A DNA stretch of 64,000 bases, from NCBI RefSeq assembly GCF_019393635.1, contig NC_057867.1:2102889-2166888 (forward strand). The letters are read 5' to 3'. Source of the stretch: Dromiciops gliroides (taxonomy: Eukaryota > Chordata > Mammalia > Microbiotheria > Microbiotheriidae). The translations under genes and the position numbers were made by a program. Below, in pieces: positions 10,265 to 21,432 of this stretch. The notes below the pieces were generated by a model. It made no database searches. It was given only the letters and a program-made list of their open reading frames with translations, and was not told the DNA's origin. Numbering within the stretch: the first letter of the stretch is position 1; each line of letters starts with the position of its first letter.

Positions 10265-11220
10265 ATCTATGGGACCTTGGCTCCAGGCCTCTGGCTCCTC
10301 TCTGAGTAGAACTTACAGACGCTGGTACGGCGAGCTCCGAGATGCCGGGAATCCGGATTAAGGGAGGGTCAATAGAGTTTAGCCTTGAGAACCGACTGGC
10401 ATTCTGGGATTTGTAGTTCCCGGTTCTGTTTCCTATAACGCATACTATCTCTTATTCTGGCCCACGGGCCCTTGTCCTGGCCCCTTCCCCGAAGCGAGGT
10501 TATAGGCACCGAAAGGGCGAATTCTAGAGCTTCCTATAATCATGGGGGACCAGGAAAGGGAATCTAGTGAGGCGCTGAACGTCCAGTGGCATTCTGGGAA
10601 ATGTAGTTCCGAGATTTAACTTTAATTAAGCGTCTAGTCTATGGGGCCCTCAAAGCTTCATGGTTGGATGCAAATATGACTGGAGGGGAGGGGTGATGAG
10701 AAATCGATTTTTGACCCTCGCGGGGCGCCGTAGGCCTAAGAAAAAATGTGTATCCTGGAGGCTTGTGTCTTACATTCAATTATATATCCTACCCTCCTCT
10801 GCGTGAGCCTTGGCTCCTGATCTCTGCCCCTTGGCCTCTGCCCCAGTACTGAGGAGAGCTTAGAGACGCTCCAGCGCGAGTTCTGGGGATGCCGGGAGTG
10901 GTGCATCAAGGGAGTGTCACCCGAGTTTGGCCTTGACAGCCGACTGGCATTCTGGGACTTGTAGCTCGGGGTTGTATTTCCTGTACCTCATGGTATCCCC
11001 CGTTCCGGCCCGCGAGCCCCGATCACCTTGCCCCGGCCGGGCTGTGGCCCCTCCCCCGAAGCGAGGTTACCGGCGCCCCAAGGGCGAGTTCTAGAGCTTC
11101 CTGGTGTAGGAAGACAGCTCAGCGCCGAGTGGGCCTGGTGACTCCGTACTTCCAGTACGTTCCCGGCGGCCTGTAGGAAAGGGCAGCTGTAGGCCCGGGT
11201 CATGGCGGGGCCGAGGGCGC
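10265..11220 (+). repeat. ZNF143/octamer tandem array, block 2
   Basis: The array resumes about 50 bp further along the consensus than it stopped in block 1, as expected for an insertion with a small deletion. ZNF143-like sites lie at 10399-10421 (type A), 10589-10612 (type B) and 10948-10968 (type A, slightly degraded). There is a perfect octamer ATGCAAAT at 10668-10675 and a CTCGCGGGGCGCCGTAGGCC box near 10717. CpG content is still high. The last 100 bases (11120-11220) leave the array consensus and contain an ATGGCGG start context at 11202. Confidence 0.85.
10399..10421 (-). promoter_or_regulatory. Best ZNF143/STAF site of the array
   Basis: On the minus strand the sequence reads ACTACAAATCCCAGAATGCC, a full match to the long ZNF143 (STAF, SBS-type) motif known from vertebrate CpG-island promoters. 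It is given separately as the reference copy; the other twelve sites differ from it by one to a few bases. Confidence 0.75.
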
Positions 11221-11279
11221 TTAGGCTTCAGCAGCTGGACTTCTGGGCATTTTCCCGCTCTTATGATCGTTGTCTATAA
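11202..11279 (+). other. Candidate short ORF or first exon, 25 codons
   Basis: ATGGCGG with a C-rich Kozak-like context at the edge of array block 2. It encodes MAGPRALRLQQLDFWAFSR and ends at a TAA inside a TATAAAAG box at about 11272. The composition is that of a housekeeping first exon, but I do not recognise the protein. It may be a relic of the promoter from which the array arose, or chance. Confidence 0.2.
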
Positions 11280-11925
11280 AAGCCGCAACGCCCATCCCCA
11301 CCCAGCAGCTGTCTGCCTTGGGTGCTCCAATAAATCCCTCTTTCCTCAGTTTCCCGAGTTTGCCTTGTTCACTGGGGCGAGGCCCTGACCAACTTTTTTT
11401 GCGACAATTTTGGGGACTTTGGTGGGAATGGGGCATGTCACCTGGGTGGCTCTCACTGACTCCCACAGCTGGCACCAGGCTTTTGTCCCATCTGGGGTGG
11501 GAGTAGACCCCCCCCTTCCCCCTCCCTCCACCAGAAGTCAGCCATGAAGTGATCAGAGAATCATACTCCCCAAACTCGGTAAGGAAAAGAACTAGATCCC
11601 CAAACCAAATTTTGACTCTTTCTAATTTATGCCTCATATGCAGAGAGCCTTATAAAAGATGGGCTTGGAGGCAGAGTGTGGGTGCAGCCCCTCCTTTGCT
11701 AGGGAATACCAGTATTCCTTTGTGATCTCTTCCTCACTTCCTTTGGCAAGCTGTGAAAGCTTGACACTAGGAAACCCTGTGGGTTTAGGGACTGGAAAAT
11801 TGTGGGAAGCAAATTTGGCCAGATAAAAGAAGGGGCCTTGGATTAGTTAGGAGCACGTTAAAAACCAGATTTAAAGATGCCAAAAGTCTAGACGATTTGG
11901 GATTATTGGTGCTGTTGAAAGTGTC
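11230..11925 (+). mobile_element. LTR/ERV 5' fragment next to array block 2
   Basis: TATAAAAG at about 11272, AATAAA at about 11330, then a T-run and a G-rich 'ggggactttggtggg' stretch as seen where an LTR meets a retroviral leader. The upstream U3 is short or missing. Open frames here (for example 11221-11637 minus) are not recognisable proteins. Confidence 0.45.
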
Positions 11926-11928
11926 TTT

Positions 11929-12102
11929 GGGGGCAGCTAGGTGGCGCAGTGGATAGAGCACCGGCCCTGGAGTCAGGAGTACCTGAGTTCAAATCCGACC
12001 TCAGACACTTAACACTTACTAGCTGTGTGACCCTGGGCAAATCACTTAACCCCAATTGCCTCACTAAAAAAAATAATAAATTTAAATAAATTAAAAAAAA
12101 AA
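11929..12102 (+). mobile_element. SINE copy 6
   Basis: Flanked by gaaagtgtcttt at 11917-11928 and 12103-12114. The tail is A-rich with TAAA units. Confidence 0.93.
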
Positions 12103-12767
12103 GAAAGTGTCTTTGAAACTGAAAGGGCCCCTAATTATCTTTATTCCTGAAGAGAAAGGGACGGAAGAGAAGGGTTTAAGAAACAAGGCTCCTTTTTCCT
12201 GTGAATGGGAGGGGATCTGTAAGAGATTTTGCAGGAAACCCCCAGCAAGAGGAGCCCTCTGGCAGAGACCTCAGACAATTTATTAAAAGACACCCCCCAA
12301 AAAAAAACACCCCCCACCCCTACCCCTCACCCCCCACACCCAAGAAGCAACAAGGAATTAAACGGATTTATTCTCACTGACTTTTGATTAGACTTTCAGT
12401 GAGAGATAAGGAAGAAAACTTCAAGATTTTCTTTCTCTACCTTTACAACTCTGGCCAGATTGGAAATTGCAGAGATAAAGACAGATAAGAAAAGAAAGGA
12501 AATATTTTTTCCTCTCTTTTCTCTTTCTTTTTTTTCTTGGTTGGTAAGAATCTATGGCATACAAATTAGACACTAAAATTTTTAAATAGCATGTAATATC
12601 TTTACTGCAACCTTCCACATGATGGTTTGCTTAAGGGTTTGAAGCTTTAGAATGAGGTTTGAGAAAGTTTTGATTCTTTTGAGATAAGAAAGATTTGAGA
12701 AACCTTTTAGGGAAAATGCCTGTTAGCAATTTCAGACATCCAGTACTTTATTAAGTTATTTGTTCTT

Positions 12768-12977
12768 GCTCATTCTTTTCAGTCGTGTCTGACTCTGTGA
12801 TCTCCTTTTGGGGTTTCTTTGGCAAATATAATTAGACTGGTTTGCCATTTCCTTCTTCAGCTCATTTTATAGATGAGGAAAACAAGGCATACAGAGTTAA
12901 GTGACTTGCCCAGAGACACACAGCTAGTGTCTGACTCCAGACACCGAGTTCTATCCACTGCACCACTCAGCTGCCCA
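12768..12977 (-). mobile_element. Longer CORE/MIR-type SINE (reverse)
   Basis: About 210 bp older element. In sense orientation it ends with GAGTCAGACACGACTGAA-type sequence after a 'ggcaaaccagtcta'-like block. It is related to the short SINE by a shared tRNA-derived head. The interval 12116-12768 before it contains a C/A low-complexity patch (about 12290-12345) and nothing else that I recognise. Confidence 0.75.
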
Positions 12978-13189
12978 TAATGGTATTAAGTTATAACGTT
13001 TACCAAAAGGAAATTCTTAGAGGCAAATTTGCAGCATTAAATTATTTTTTGAGTACCATTAGTAATTGTAAATCCAGATTTGTTTTGGAATTAAATTATA
13101 ATGTGGTCTCATTTAAAGTGAAATGTGTTCTACTTGTGGTAAATTTACTTGTGGTAAATCAGAATGTAATGTAAAATTCATTTGATACT

Positions 13190-13425
13190 TGGCATTAGGA
13201 GCATATGCTCGGAAACTGCACTATCAGGAAAACCTGAGTTCAAATTTGGTCTCAGAAACTTATTAGCTGTGTGACCAGGTTGCCTCAGTTTCCTAATCTG
13301 TAAAATGGGATGTTGACAGCACCTACTTCCCAGGGTTGTTATGTAGAGCAAATGAAATAAATTGTAAAGTGCTTGGCATAGTGTCTGACACATGGTAAGC
13401 ATTATAGGAATATTAGCTATTATTT
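13190..13425 (+). mobile_element. MIR/THER1-like SINE
   Basis: tRNA-like head, then 'tgcctcagtttcctaatctg taaaatggg'-type core and the 'gttgttatgtagagcaaatg' and 'aaagtgcttggcatagtgtc' 3' blocks typical of mammalian MIR-class elements. Confidence 0.8.
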
Positions 13426-13617
13426 TTATTACGTGTAATTACTCTTATACTTACTGGGTTGTAAAATGCTGAAGTAATAAAGTCTGAGAAACTAGGATGG
13501 CTCCCAATCAAACTGGAGGACTTACAAGTTTGCTTATAGTAAAAAGTGAATTTATCTGAGATTATTTGGCTATCACTTATGAGAATTATGAAATTTTACC
13601 TGTTAACAAATAGTAAG

Positions 13618-13773
13618 GGGCAGCTAGATGGCGCAGTGGATAGAGCACCGGCCCTGGAGTCAGGAGTACCTGAGTTCAAATCCGGCCTCAGACACTTAAC
13701 ACTTACTAGCTGCGTGACCCTGGGCAAGTCACTTAGCCCCAATTGCCTCACTAAAAAAAAAAAAAAACAAAAA
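13618..13773 (+). mobile_element. SINE copy 7
   Basis: Near-identical flanks aacaaatagtaag (13605-13617) and aacaaataataag (13774-13786). The tail is a long A-run. Confidence 0.93.
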
Positions 13774-13789
13774 AACAAATAATAAGTGT

Positions 13790-15515
13790 TGAAGTTCCTT
13801 CTTTGAAACAATTTAGTAACAAAAAACCTTAGATTCAAAGGTTTCAATGTTGACTTTAGGGGTTAATAGGCAATACTGATATCTGTTAGTCTGGAGACTT
13901 ATAGTAGCCAATATTTTGGTGGGGGGGGCGGGGTTGAGTCAATTTTCATGTATTCACTGTATGTGTGAAACTCCAGAATGTGATTATTCTTAATTACAAA
14001 TGAAGGATAAATGAAATATCTTTATGTGTTCTCATTGTTAACTGTTACTGAAACCTGAGAAAATTAATGATTAGCATAGCCCTGAGCAGTGATTAGTGAA
14101 ATTTTGCTATTTGAGGGAGAATCTCTTGGGACTGGAATGTGACATTGATCTACATTTTGACTTCAGGTATGATTGTCTGAATTGTCATGAAGACAATATC
14201 TCACCATTCAGGGGGAATGCCATGTGCTTCCCAAAGGGAGTATTGTCAGAGAACTGCTACAGGCGGATGTCTGTTCCTGGGAAAAGTTGAGAGGATGACC
14301 CTGTGAAGGTAAAGGTAGGATTCTCTTGACTCACTTTTTCATTGTGCTATTTCCTTTCTGAACAGGAAACTTTCCACTTGGTTAATTCTGAACCTGCCTT
14401 TGATACCCTGCAAATAATGTTAATCTTTGCTGCGTGATTGGCTGTTAACTCTAACTGATGCCTAGGATCAAACAGAGCTAAGGGAGCTTTTTCTCCTGTT
14501 AGGACTTCTGTCAGATCAATTTGTCCTTGAAGGAACAGTCATAACATTGTCCTAACCATAGGCATGGTGGGAACAAGAGCCTGAGAATATGACCTATCGT
14601 TAAACAGTAAAATGGCTCCTCTGGGAAATACTCATGTATACACTCGTGTGACCATGGACCATCTCTTGACACTAAGTCTTCTTTGCTCTGTTTCTTTATA
14701 TATCTGGCCTGGCCTAAGTGTGGCGGGGAGATCTATGTCTGTCCCGCCCCCCTCCCCTGAGACAAATCTATTTACTAGCATACTGGCATGCTCCTCTTTC
14801 TTCTGTATCTTGGTGACTTTTTCAGACGTGGGATCATCCTTATGGATGATCTTCCTCTCTACACCATATCCCTCCTTTTTCTTTCATAGCAAATTTCTAT
14901 AATCAGGGTAGGTGAACTATAGAAGTGTTTAGTCTTGCAATACTAAATCTATTAATTAAGGGATAAATACTAAACTATCTGGGTTATTATAATAGGATGC
15001 AAGTAGGAAGAATGTTCTTATTTTTAATTTGAATTTGTGGTCAATTCCATATACTAAGTTACTGAATGAATGAGCCCTTTGATAGAATTTTCCATAACAG
15101 GTACAGTGGTCTGGAAAGAAAGAGCAAGTGATATGTAAAAACTGAAAGTCTCTGAATTTGCAGGTGAATTATGGGTTCCTAATTTGCTGTTCTGCTTATA
15201 ACTCTGTAGTTAACAGGGTTATATCCATAAGATTTGAGTTAGTTTCACCACATGAACTAGTTACTAGAAAGGCAAACTTAAGAGGTTATATTAAATTGTA
15301 TTGAGTATAGTTACTGGCAGATTTTAGCAGAATTCCCTAGGAATCTCTGCAAGTGACTTGGAATGAGAGAAGGAAATCTACTTGGAAGCTCTGAGAACAA
15401 GCCCTATTCCAGAATGTTCAGGAGATAGTGTTTCCAGGGACTAGACAAGTCTATCTGGGATTCAAGTTGAAATGTGCTGATGAAATGGACATTGGGAGTG
15501 GCTTATCAGGTTACA
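13790..15515. other. Non-coding stretch, probable old LTR-type repeat
   Basis: No gene seen. Part (about 14160-14430) resembles 1650-1850. Short frames such as 14612-14902 have no recognisable domain. Confidence 0.35.
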
Positions 15516-15524
15516 AGGATGCTA

Positions 15525-15672
15525 CTTTTTTTTTTTGCAGGGCAATGGGGGTTAAGTGACTTGGCCAGGGTCACACAGCTAGTAAGTGTCAAGTGTCTGA
15601 GGCCGGATTTGAACTCAGGTCCTCCTGACTCCAGGGCCGGTGCTTTATCCACTGTGACATCTAGCTGCCCCC
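15525..15672 (-). mobile_element. SINE copy 8
   Basis: Duplication aggatgcta at 15516-15524 and 15673-15681. Confidence 0.92.
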
Positions 15673-16424
15673 AGGATGCTATTTAATATTGATGATCATT
15701 ATTGTATTACTTGGCTTTTGTTTCATGGTGTCTATTTGTGGTTCTTTCCTTTCCTGGCAGAGAGGTGTGCCCTAATCCCTCTTATGTATTGTTCAAGATC
15801 AGGGCCATTCCTCTTGAAACTTTTGGTCAACTGAACGTTTTCTATTTATATTAAACTCACCTGACCAAAACCTGACTTGTGGAATACTAATGTTAACTTT
15901 TGGACATTTCTCAGGTGGAAGCCAAGGAGAAGTTTGAAGCTCTCCAGATTACCTAAGAGAGTATTTCCCTGACCCTGAGTTTTCTTGGTTCCCTTGGTGA
16001 TATTTAACCCTCCCCTCTCAAATTAGTCCATGGCGAACCCTCTACACAGTCAAACTGTAACCTAACAGTTTATCTATAGAATCTATTTAATAAGGTTTGT
16101 CTCCTTAAGGGCTGTACAATATCATGACTCTGCTTAACCAAGTGTGTTTGACTTTTATGACACTGGAGAAAATGTGGGATTATGCACTTGTAATGTACAT
16201 AGATGTCCTGTTGTAAGTTGAAGTCCCCTATCTTACAGCCACTACTGCTTTCTCAAATAAATTCATCATAAGTAACAGAGATTAGGATAATGCTGTTGAG
16301 CATAGAAGAGAGACATGTTGTACCACAAGTATGTTTAACACCAAATCAGGGCTAGTGGAAAGGCAGCTGTTTGTGCTGTCATTCTGGTGACTCCATTTGA
16401 AAACCTTGTCTAAGGTAGACTGTG

Positions 16425-18590
16425 GGAAGATGGCAGAATAAAGAAGAGGGCAGAAAAGTACCTGGCTCTTCCAAACTCCCCTCCAGATAACTTAAAGAAA
16501 TGCCTCAAGTTGAATTTTAGAGTTAGAAATGATCAAAAGTATTCATCCCAAGACACCTTCGGAAGATATTAGAAAAGATCTGACCTATGGGGAGAAGAGT
16601 ACAGATAAGCCTTGGGAACAGCTGTGTTGGCTGATCAGGGGAAGATTCCAGGAGGTCCTTCCCTGATATTAGACTGAGGGCCTAGAGCATTGACAAGACA
16701 TGGTCTCAGGCTGTGGATGCAAATGAGGAGTGAGTACATGCCAGTGAGTAAAGTCCTAGACAAGTAGGGGCCCTGCTCATGGTTCTGGAATGGGGAGGAC
16801 TGATAATAGTGCTTTGGGGAGAGTGGGGTTCCTGATTTCAGCTCCAAAGAAGAAAAGTATACTGACACTTGTGGCCACAGGAGAATGGAGACTGGTGGGG
16901 AATTGCTGAGACTTTGGGGAATGAGAGTGTTTGCAGTGGCACTAGTGCCAAGCAGGGAGTGGGGTGGGGCTGGTCTTGGTTCAGGGATGGAGAGAAGTAT
17001 CTGAGGTCACTCATATAATAAAAATGGCGATTCTACCTAAACTAATCTCTTTGAATAAGTAATTGAATTGATGCCATTCCAATTAAACTACCAAAAATTA
17101 TTTTGAAATTATTTTCTAGAAAAAAATAATAACAAGAACAGAAAGTCAAGAATATCAAAGTAACTAATGAAAAATGTAAAGGAAGGAGGTCTAGCAGTAT
17201 CAGATCTTAAAATATACTATAAGATGGTAATTATCAAAACTACCTGGTACTGACCAAGAAATAAAATGGTGGATTAGTGGAATAGATTAGTGGCTTAGGT
17301 ATTTAATATATTAGTCGTAAATTATTACAATAACCTCATGATTGATAAATACAAAAATCTAAGTTTTGGGGATAAGAACTCACTGTTTTGATAAAAATTG
17401 CTGAGAAAACTGGTAAGAAGTCTGGCAGAAACTAGGAATAGACAAATATTTTTCACTGTTTTCCAAGATAAGGTTAAAATTGATACAGGGGGCAGCTAGG
17501 TGGCGCAGTGGATAGAGCACCAGCCCTGGAGTCAGGAGTACCTGAGTTCAAATCTGGCCTCAGACACTTGACACTTACTAGCTGTGTGACCCTGGGCAAG
17601 TCACTTAACCCCAACTGCCTCACCAAAAAAAAATGGATACATGGCCTAAACATAAAGGGAGATATCATAAGTAAATTAGAGAAGTAGGGGTTATGTTATC
17701 TATTAGATTTATGGATGAGAAGAATTTGTGAATAAATGAGATTGATAGCATTGTGGGATGTAAAATGGATAATTTTTATTACATTAAATTAAAAAGGTTT
17801 CACACTAATAAAACCAATGTAACCAATATTAGAAGGAAATCAGAAAATTGTGGGGAAAATTTTTATAACCAGTTTCAAGAATATGAGTCTTTCCCCAATT
17901 GACAAAAGGTCAAAGGATATGAACAGTCAGTTTTGGAAAAAACTCAAAGCTATATATAGTCATATGAAAAAAATGCTTTAACTCACTATTGATTAGAAAA
18001 ATGCAAATTAAAACAATTCTGAGATACCATCTCACACCTATCAGACTGTCTAAAATAACAAAAGGGAAATTATAAATGCTGGAGGTGATGTGGAAAAATC
18101 GGAACACTAATACACTGTTGGAACTGTGAAGTGGTCCAACCATTTTGGAGAGCAATTTGGAATTAGGCTCAAAGAGTATAAAACTATTTATACCCTTTGA
18201 CCCAGAAATACCACTATTAGGTCTGTCTTCCAAGGTGATCGTGTGAAAAAGGAATGGATCTATATGTACAAAACCATTGCAGCTCTCTTTGTGGTGACAA
18301 AGAACTGGAAATTGAGAGGGAATGGCTAAACCAGCTGTGGCATATGAGTGTAATGGAATACCACAGTATTGTAAGAAATGATGAGCAGGCTGATTTTAGA
18401 AAGACATGGAAAGAGTTGTATGAAATAATGCAAAGTGAAACAAGCAGAACGAAGAGAATGTTGTATACAGCAGCAGCAATATTGTTCAAAGACTAATGGT
18501 GATTGACTAAGCTATTCTGAATAATATAATCATGCCTATCAATTATGAAGGACTAAAGAAAAGAACTAAGCTATGGAAGTAAACATATTG
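16425..18590 (+). mobile_element. L1 LINE with internal deletion
   Basis: The start (about 16425, 'gggaagatggcagaataaag') resembles a marsupial L1 5' UTR. From about 17030 the sequence is the C-terminal ORF2 region ('gagataccatctcacacct', 'acccagaaataccactatta', 'gtaatggaataccacag', 'aagaaatgatgagcaggc'). Most of ORF1 and ORF2 is missing and the rest is full of stops. SINE copy 9 interrupts it. The 15.7-16.4 kb stretch before it holds no feature that I recognise. Confidence 0.75.
17488..17631 (+). mobile_element. SINE copy 9 (inside L1)
   Basis: Flanks ttgataca and tggataca are near-duplicates of L1 sequence, so the SINE entered after the L1. Confidence 0.9.
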
Positions 18591-18596
18591 TATAAG

Positions 18597-18800
18597 GGCA
18601 ACTAGCTGGTGAAATGGATAGAGCACTGGGCCTGGAATCAGGAAGACCTAAGTTCAAATCTGACCTCAGACATTAACTGTGTGACTCTGGGCAAGTCACC
18701 TCACCCTATTTGCCTCTGTTTCTTCATCTGTCAAATGAGCTGGAGAAGGAAATGGGAAACCACTGCAGATTTTCTCTGTCAAGAAAATCCCCAATAGGGT
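18597..18800 (+). mobile_element. Longer CORE/MIR-type SINE
   Basis: Sense copy of the family at 12768: tRNA-like head, 'ctggagaaggaaatgggaaa' block, and a degraded 3' end. Confidence 0.75.
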
Positions 18801-18879
18801 TATGAAGAGGCCCACAGGACTGAAGAAGTTAAGACTTTCTAACTTAAGGCCCAGAGCTCAATCCACTGAGCCATCTAGT

Positions 18880-19006
18880 CCCTTCCTAAGTGAACAGAAG
18901 TTAAGTGAATTGCCCAAGATCACACAGCTAGCAAGTGTCTGAGGATGGATTTGAACTTAGGTCTTCCTGACTCCAGGCCCACTACTCTACTGAGCCATCA
19001 AGCTCT
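18880..19006 (-). mobile_element. Old SINE fragment (reverse)
   Basis: Contains 'cacacagctagcaagtgtct' and 'gaacttaggtcttcctgact'. More diverged than the young copies. It ends where array block 3 begins. Confidence 0.75.
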
Positions 19007-20386
19007 ATGATTGAATACAAATATGAATGGGTAAGCAGTGTTGTACGTCTGATTCTGACCCTCGCGAGGCGCCGTACTCCTGGGAAACCGCACGTCCTGG
19101 GGGCCTGTTTCTTATAAGATGCTGCATCCTGGTCTTGGGGACTTTGGCTCTCGGCCTCTGCCCCAGAACTTAGGAGAGCTTACAAGCACCGGCAGGGCGA
19201 ATTCTGGAGATGCTGGAAATTGTGCAGCAAGAGAAAATTAACCTTAAGGCTTTGGCTTTGAGAGCCGAGTACAATTCTGGGATTTGTAGTTCCGGGTTGT
19301 TTCCTATGTCAGATAAGGTTCCCTATTCCGGCCCGCGGGCTCGTGGTACCTTGTCCCAGCTCAAGCTGTGGCCCCTTCCCTGAAGTGAGGTTACAGGCGT
19401 CGAAAAGGCGAGAACTTCCTAAAATCGTGTGGGCTCAGGAGAGTGAATCTAGAAGGCTGTGAATGTTCACTGTCATTCTGGGAGATGTAGTCCCGAGATT
19501 TGAGTTTATCAAGCCTCTCTTCGGTAGGCGGTACGAAAGAGCTATGGATGAATGCAAATGATTTGGGGAGGAGCGATGAGCGACAGATTCGTCTGACCCT
19601 CGTGAGGCACCGTAGGCCTCGGAAAATGTGGGTCCTAGGGCCCTGTCTCTTATACTTGATGATTTGCTCCATCCTGGTCTGTGAGACCTTGGTTTCCGAC
19701 CTCTGCCCTCGAACTGAGGAGAGCTGACAGATGCCGACAGGGCGAGTTGTAGGATTTCCTGTAATCGTGGGAGCCCAGGAGAAGGAATCCAGTCTTGCTT
19801 TGAAAGCCCAGTCGTATTCTGGGAGTTGTAGTTCTGAGATTCGAGTTTAATCAAGCCACTATTTTGCAGGGGGCAGCAAAGTTCCATGGTTGAATGCAAA
19901 TACGACTAGGGAGGAGCAATTGGCAGCTGATTCTGACCCGCGCGAGACACCGTAGGTCTAGGAAGCTCCAGGGCCATGCTCCCATTTACTGTATTTAATA
20001 GCATCTCCTATCGTGGCCCATCGGATCTTGGCTCGGAGCCTCTGCCCTGGAATTTAGGCGACGTTACAGACGCTGAAAGAGGTAGTTTTAAAGATTTGGG
20101 GAATCGTGAGGACCCTATAAAGTGAATCTAGTTTGGCTTTGAGAGCCCATTGGCATTCTGGGATTTGTCGTTCCGGGACTCTGTTTCATATACTTGATAA
20201 TATCTATCCTGGCATGTCGTCCCTTAGCCCCTGGCTCCGGCCCAGGCGGTCGCCTCTACCCTTAAGCAAGGTTAGAGACACCAAAGGGGCGAGCTCTGGA
20301 GACTCCTGGAAGCCCGTGGGCTCGGGGGCGGGAAATAATGTAGCTTTGAAAGCGCACTGGCATTCTGGGAGTCCGCGATTTCAAAC

Positions 20387-20409
20387 ATCGCGTTGCTACA
20401 CAACGCGAT
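20387..20409. other. Perfect 9-bp inverted repeat with 5-base loop
   Basis: Arms ATCGCGTTG and CAACGCGAT around CTACA, followed directly by a CCAAT box (aaccaatcgg). It lies just after a ZNF143-like site. Related but imperfect versions follow the sites at 20688 (near 20718) and 21293 (near 21328), so the feature is partly conserved between units. Confidence 0.7.
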
Positions 20410-20869
20410 TAGGAAACCAATCGGGGGCAGCCACAATTGACGCTTGAATCCTACTGGGGAAGGGCAATGGGCTGCTGATTTTGACCCTCGCGAGGCACCG
20501 TAGGCCTAGAAAAACCCGACTTTTGGAATCCTCTTTCCCGTACTTGATAACATCCTCTATTCTGGCTCCCGGGATCTGCCCCGGAACTTAAACGAGTTTA
20601 CAGACGCCGATAGGGCGACTTTTGGAGATTGCCGGAATTGTGCGGGTCCAGGAGAGGGAATCCAATGGGACTTTGACAACCCACTGGCATTCTGGGGTGT
20701 GTAGTTACGAGATTGCAAACATCGCGACCTTATACAACACTGAATCTACTTTTCTGTTGGTTGAATGTAAATGAGAATGGGGAGGGGTGATAGACTTATG
20801 ACTGACCCTCAGTAGGCATCATAGGCCTAGGAAATCCTATGTCCTGGGTCCTTATATCCTATACCTGAT

Positions 20870-21125
20870 GTTATTGTTCACAGTCGTTTCAGTCGTGTCT
20901 GACTTTTCGTGACCCCATCTGGTGTTTTCTTAGCAAAAATACTGGCATGGTTTGCCATTGCCTTCCCCAGCTCATTTTACAAAATGAGAAAATACAGGCA
21001 AACAGGATTAAGGGATTTACTTAGGCTCATACAGCTAGTAAGGATCTGTGGTCAAATCTGAACTCTGGCTTTCCTGACTCCTGGAAAACTATCTATCCTC
21101 TATCTATTGGGGCACAGCTGCCCTA
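20870..21125 (-). mobile_element. Longer CORE/MIR-type SINE inside the array
   Basis: Starts with 'cagtcgtttcagtcgtgtct', the reversed 3' end of the long SINE, and ends in 'ggcacagctgccct'. It splits one array unit and accounts for the 600-bp gap between the ZNF143-like sites at 20688 and 21293. Confidence 0.8.
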
Positions 21126-21410
21126 AAACTCCGTGATTAAATGCAAATGGATAGGGCGATGGACTAATTTTGACCCTCACGAGCCACCTTAGCCCCAGGA
21201 AAATCCAAATCCGGGGCCCTGTTTCCTAAATTTGGTAACATTTTCTGTTGGGCCCCCGGAGAATGAACTCAGTGTGGCTCTGACAGCCGACTGGCATTCG
21301 GTGACTTGTAATTCCGAGATTTCAAACATCGCGATCTTCTACGGTAAGCGCGTAGGGAGCCATTGTAGGCACAAGAAAACGCCGAGTTTGAATCCAAATG
21401 CAAACGGGAC

Positions 21411-21432
21411 GGGGGGGGGGGGGGGGGGGGGG
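21411..21432 (+). repeat. Pure G22 homopolymer
   Basis: Twenty-two uninterrupted G within the last array unit, just after an octamer variant. It could be a true mononucleotide run or its length could be affected by assembly. Confidence 0.9.
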
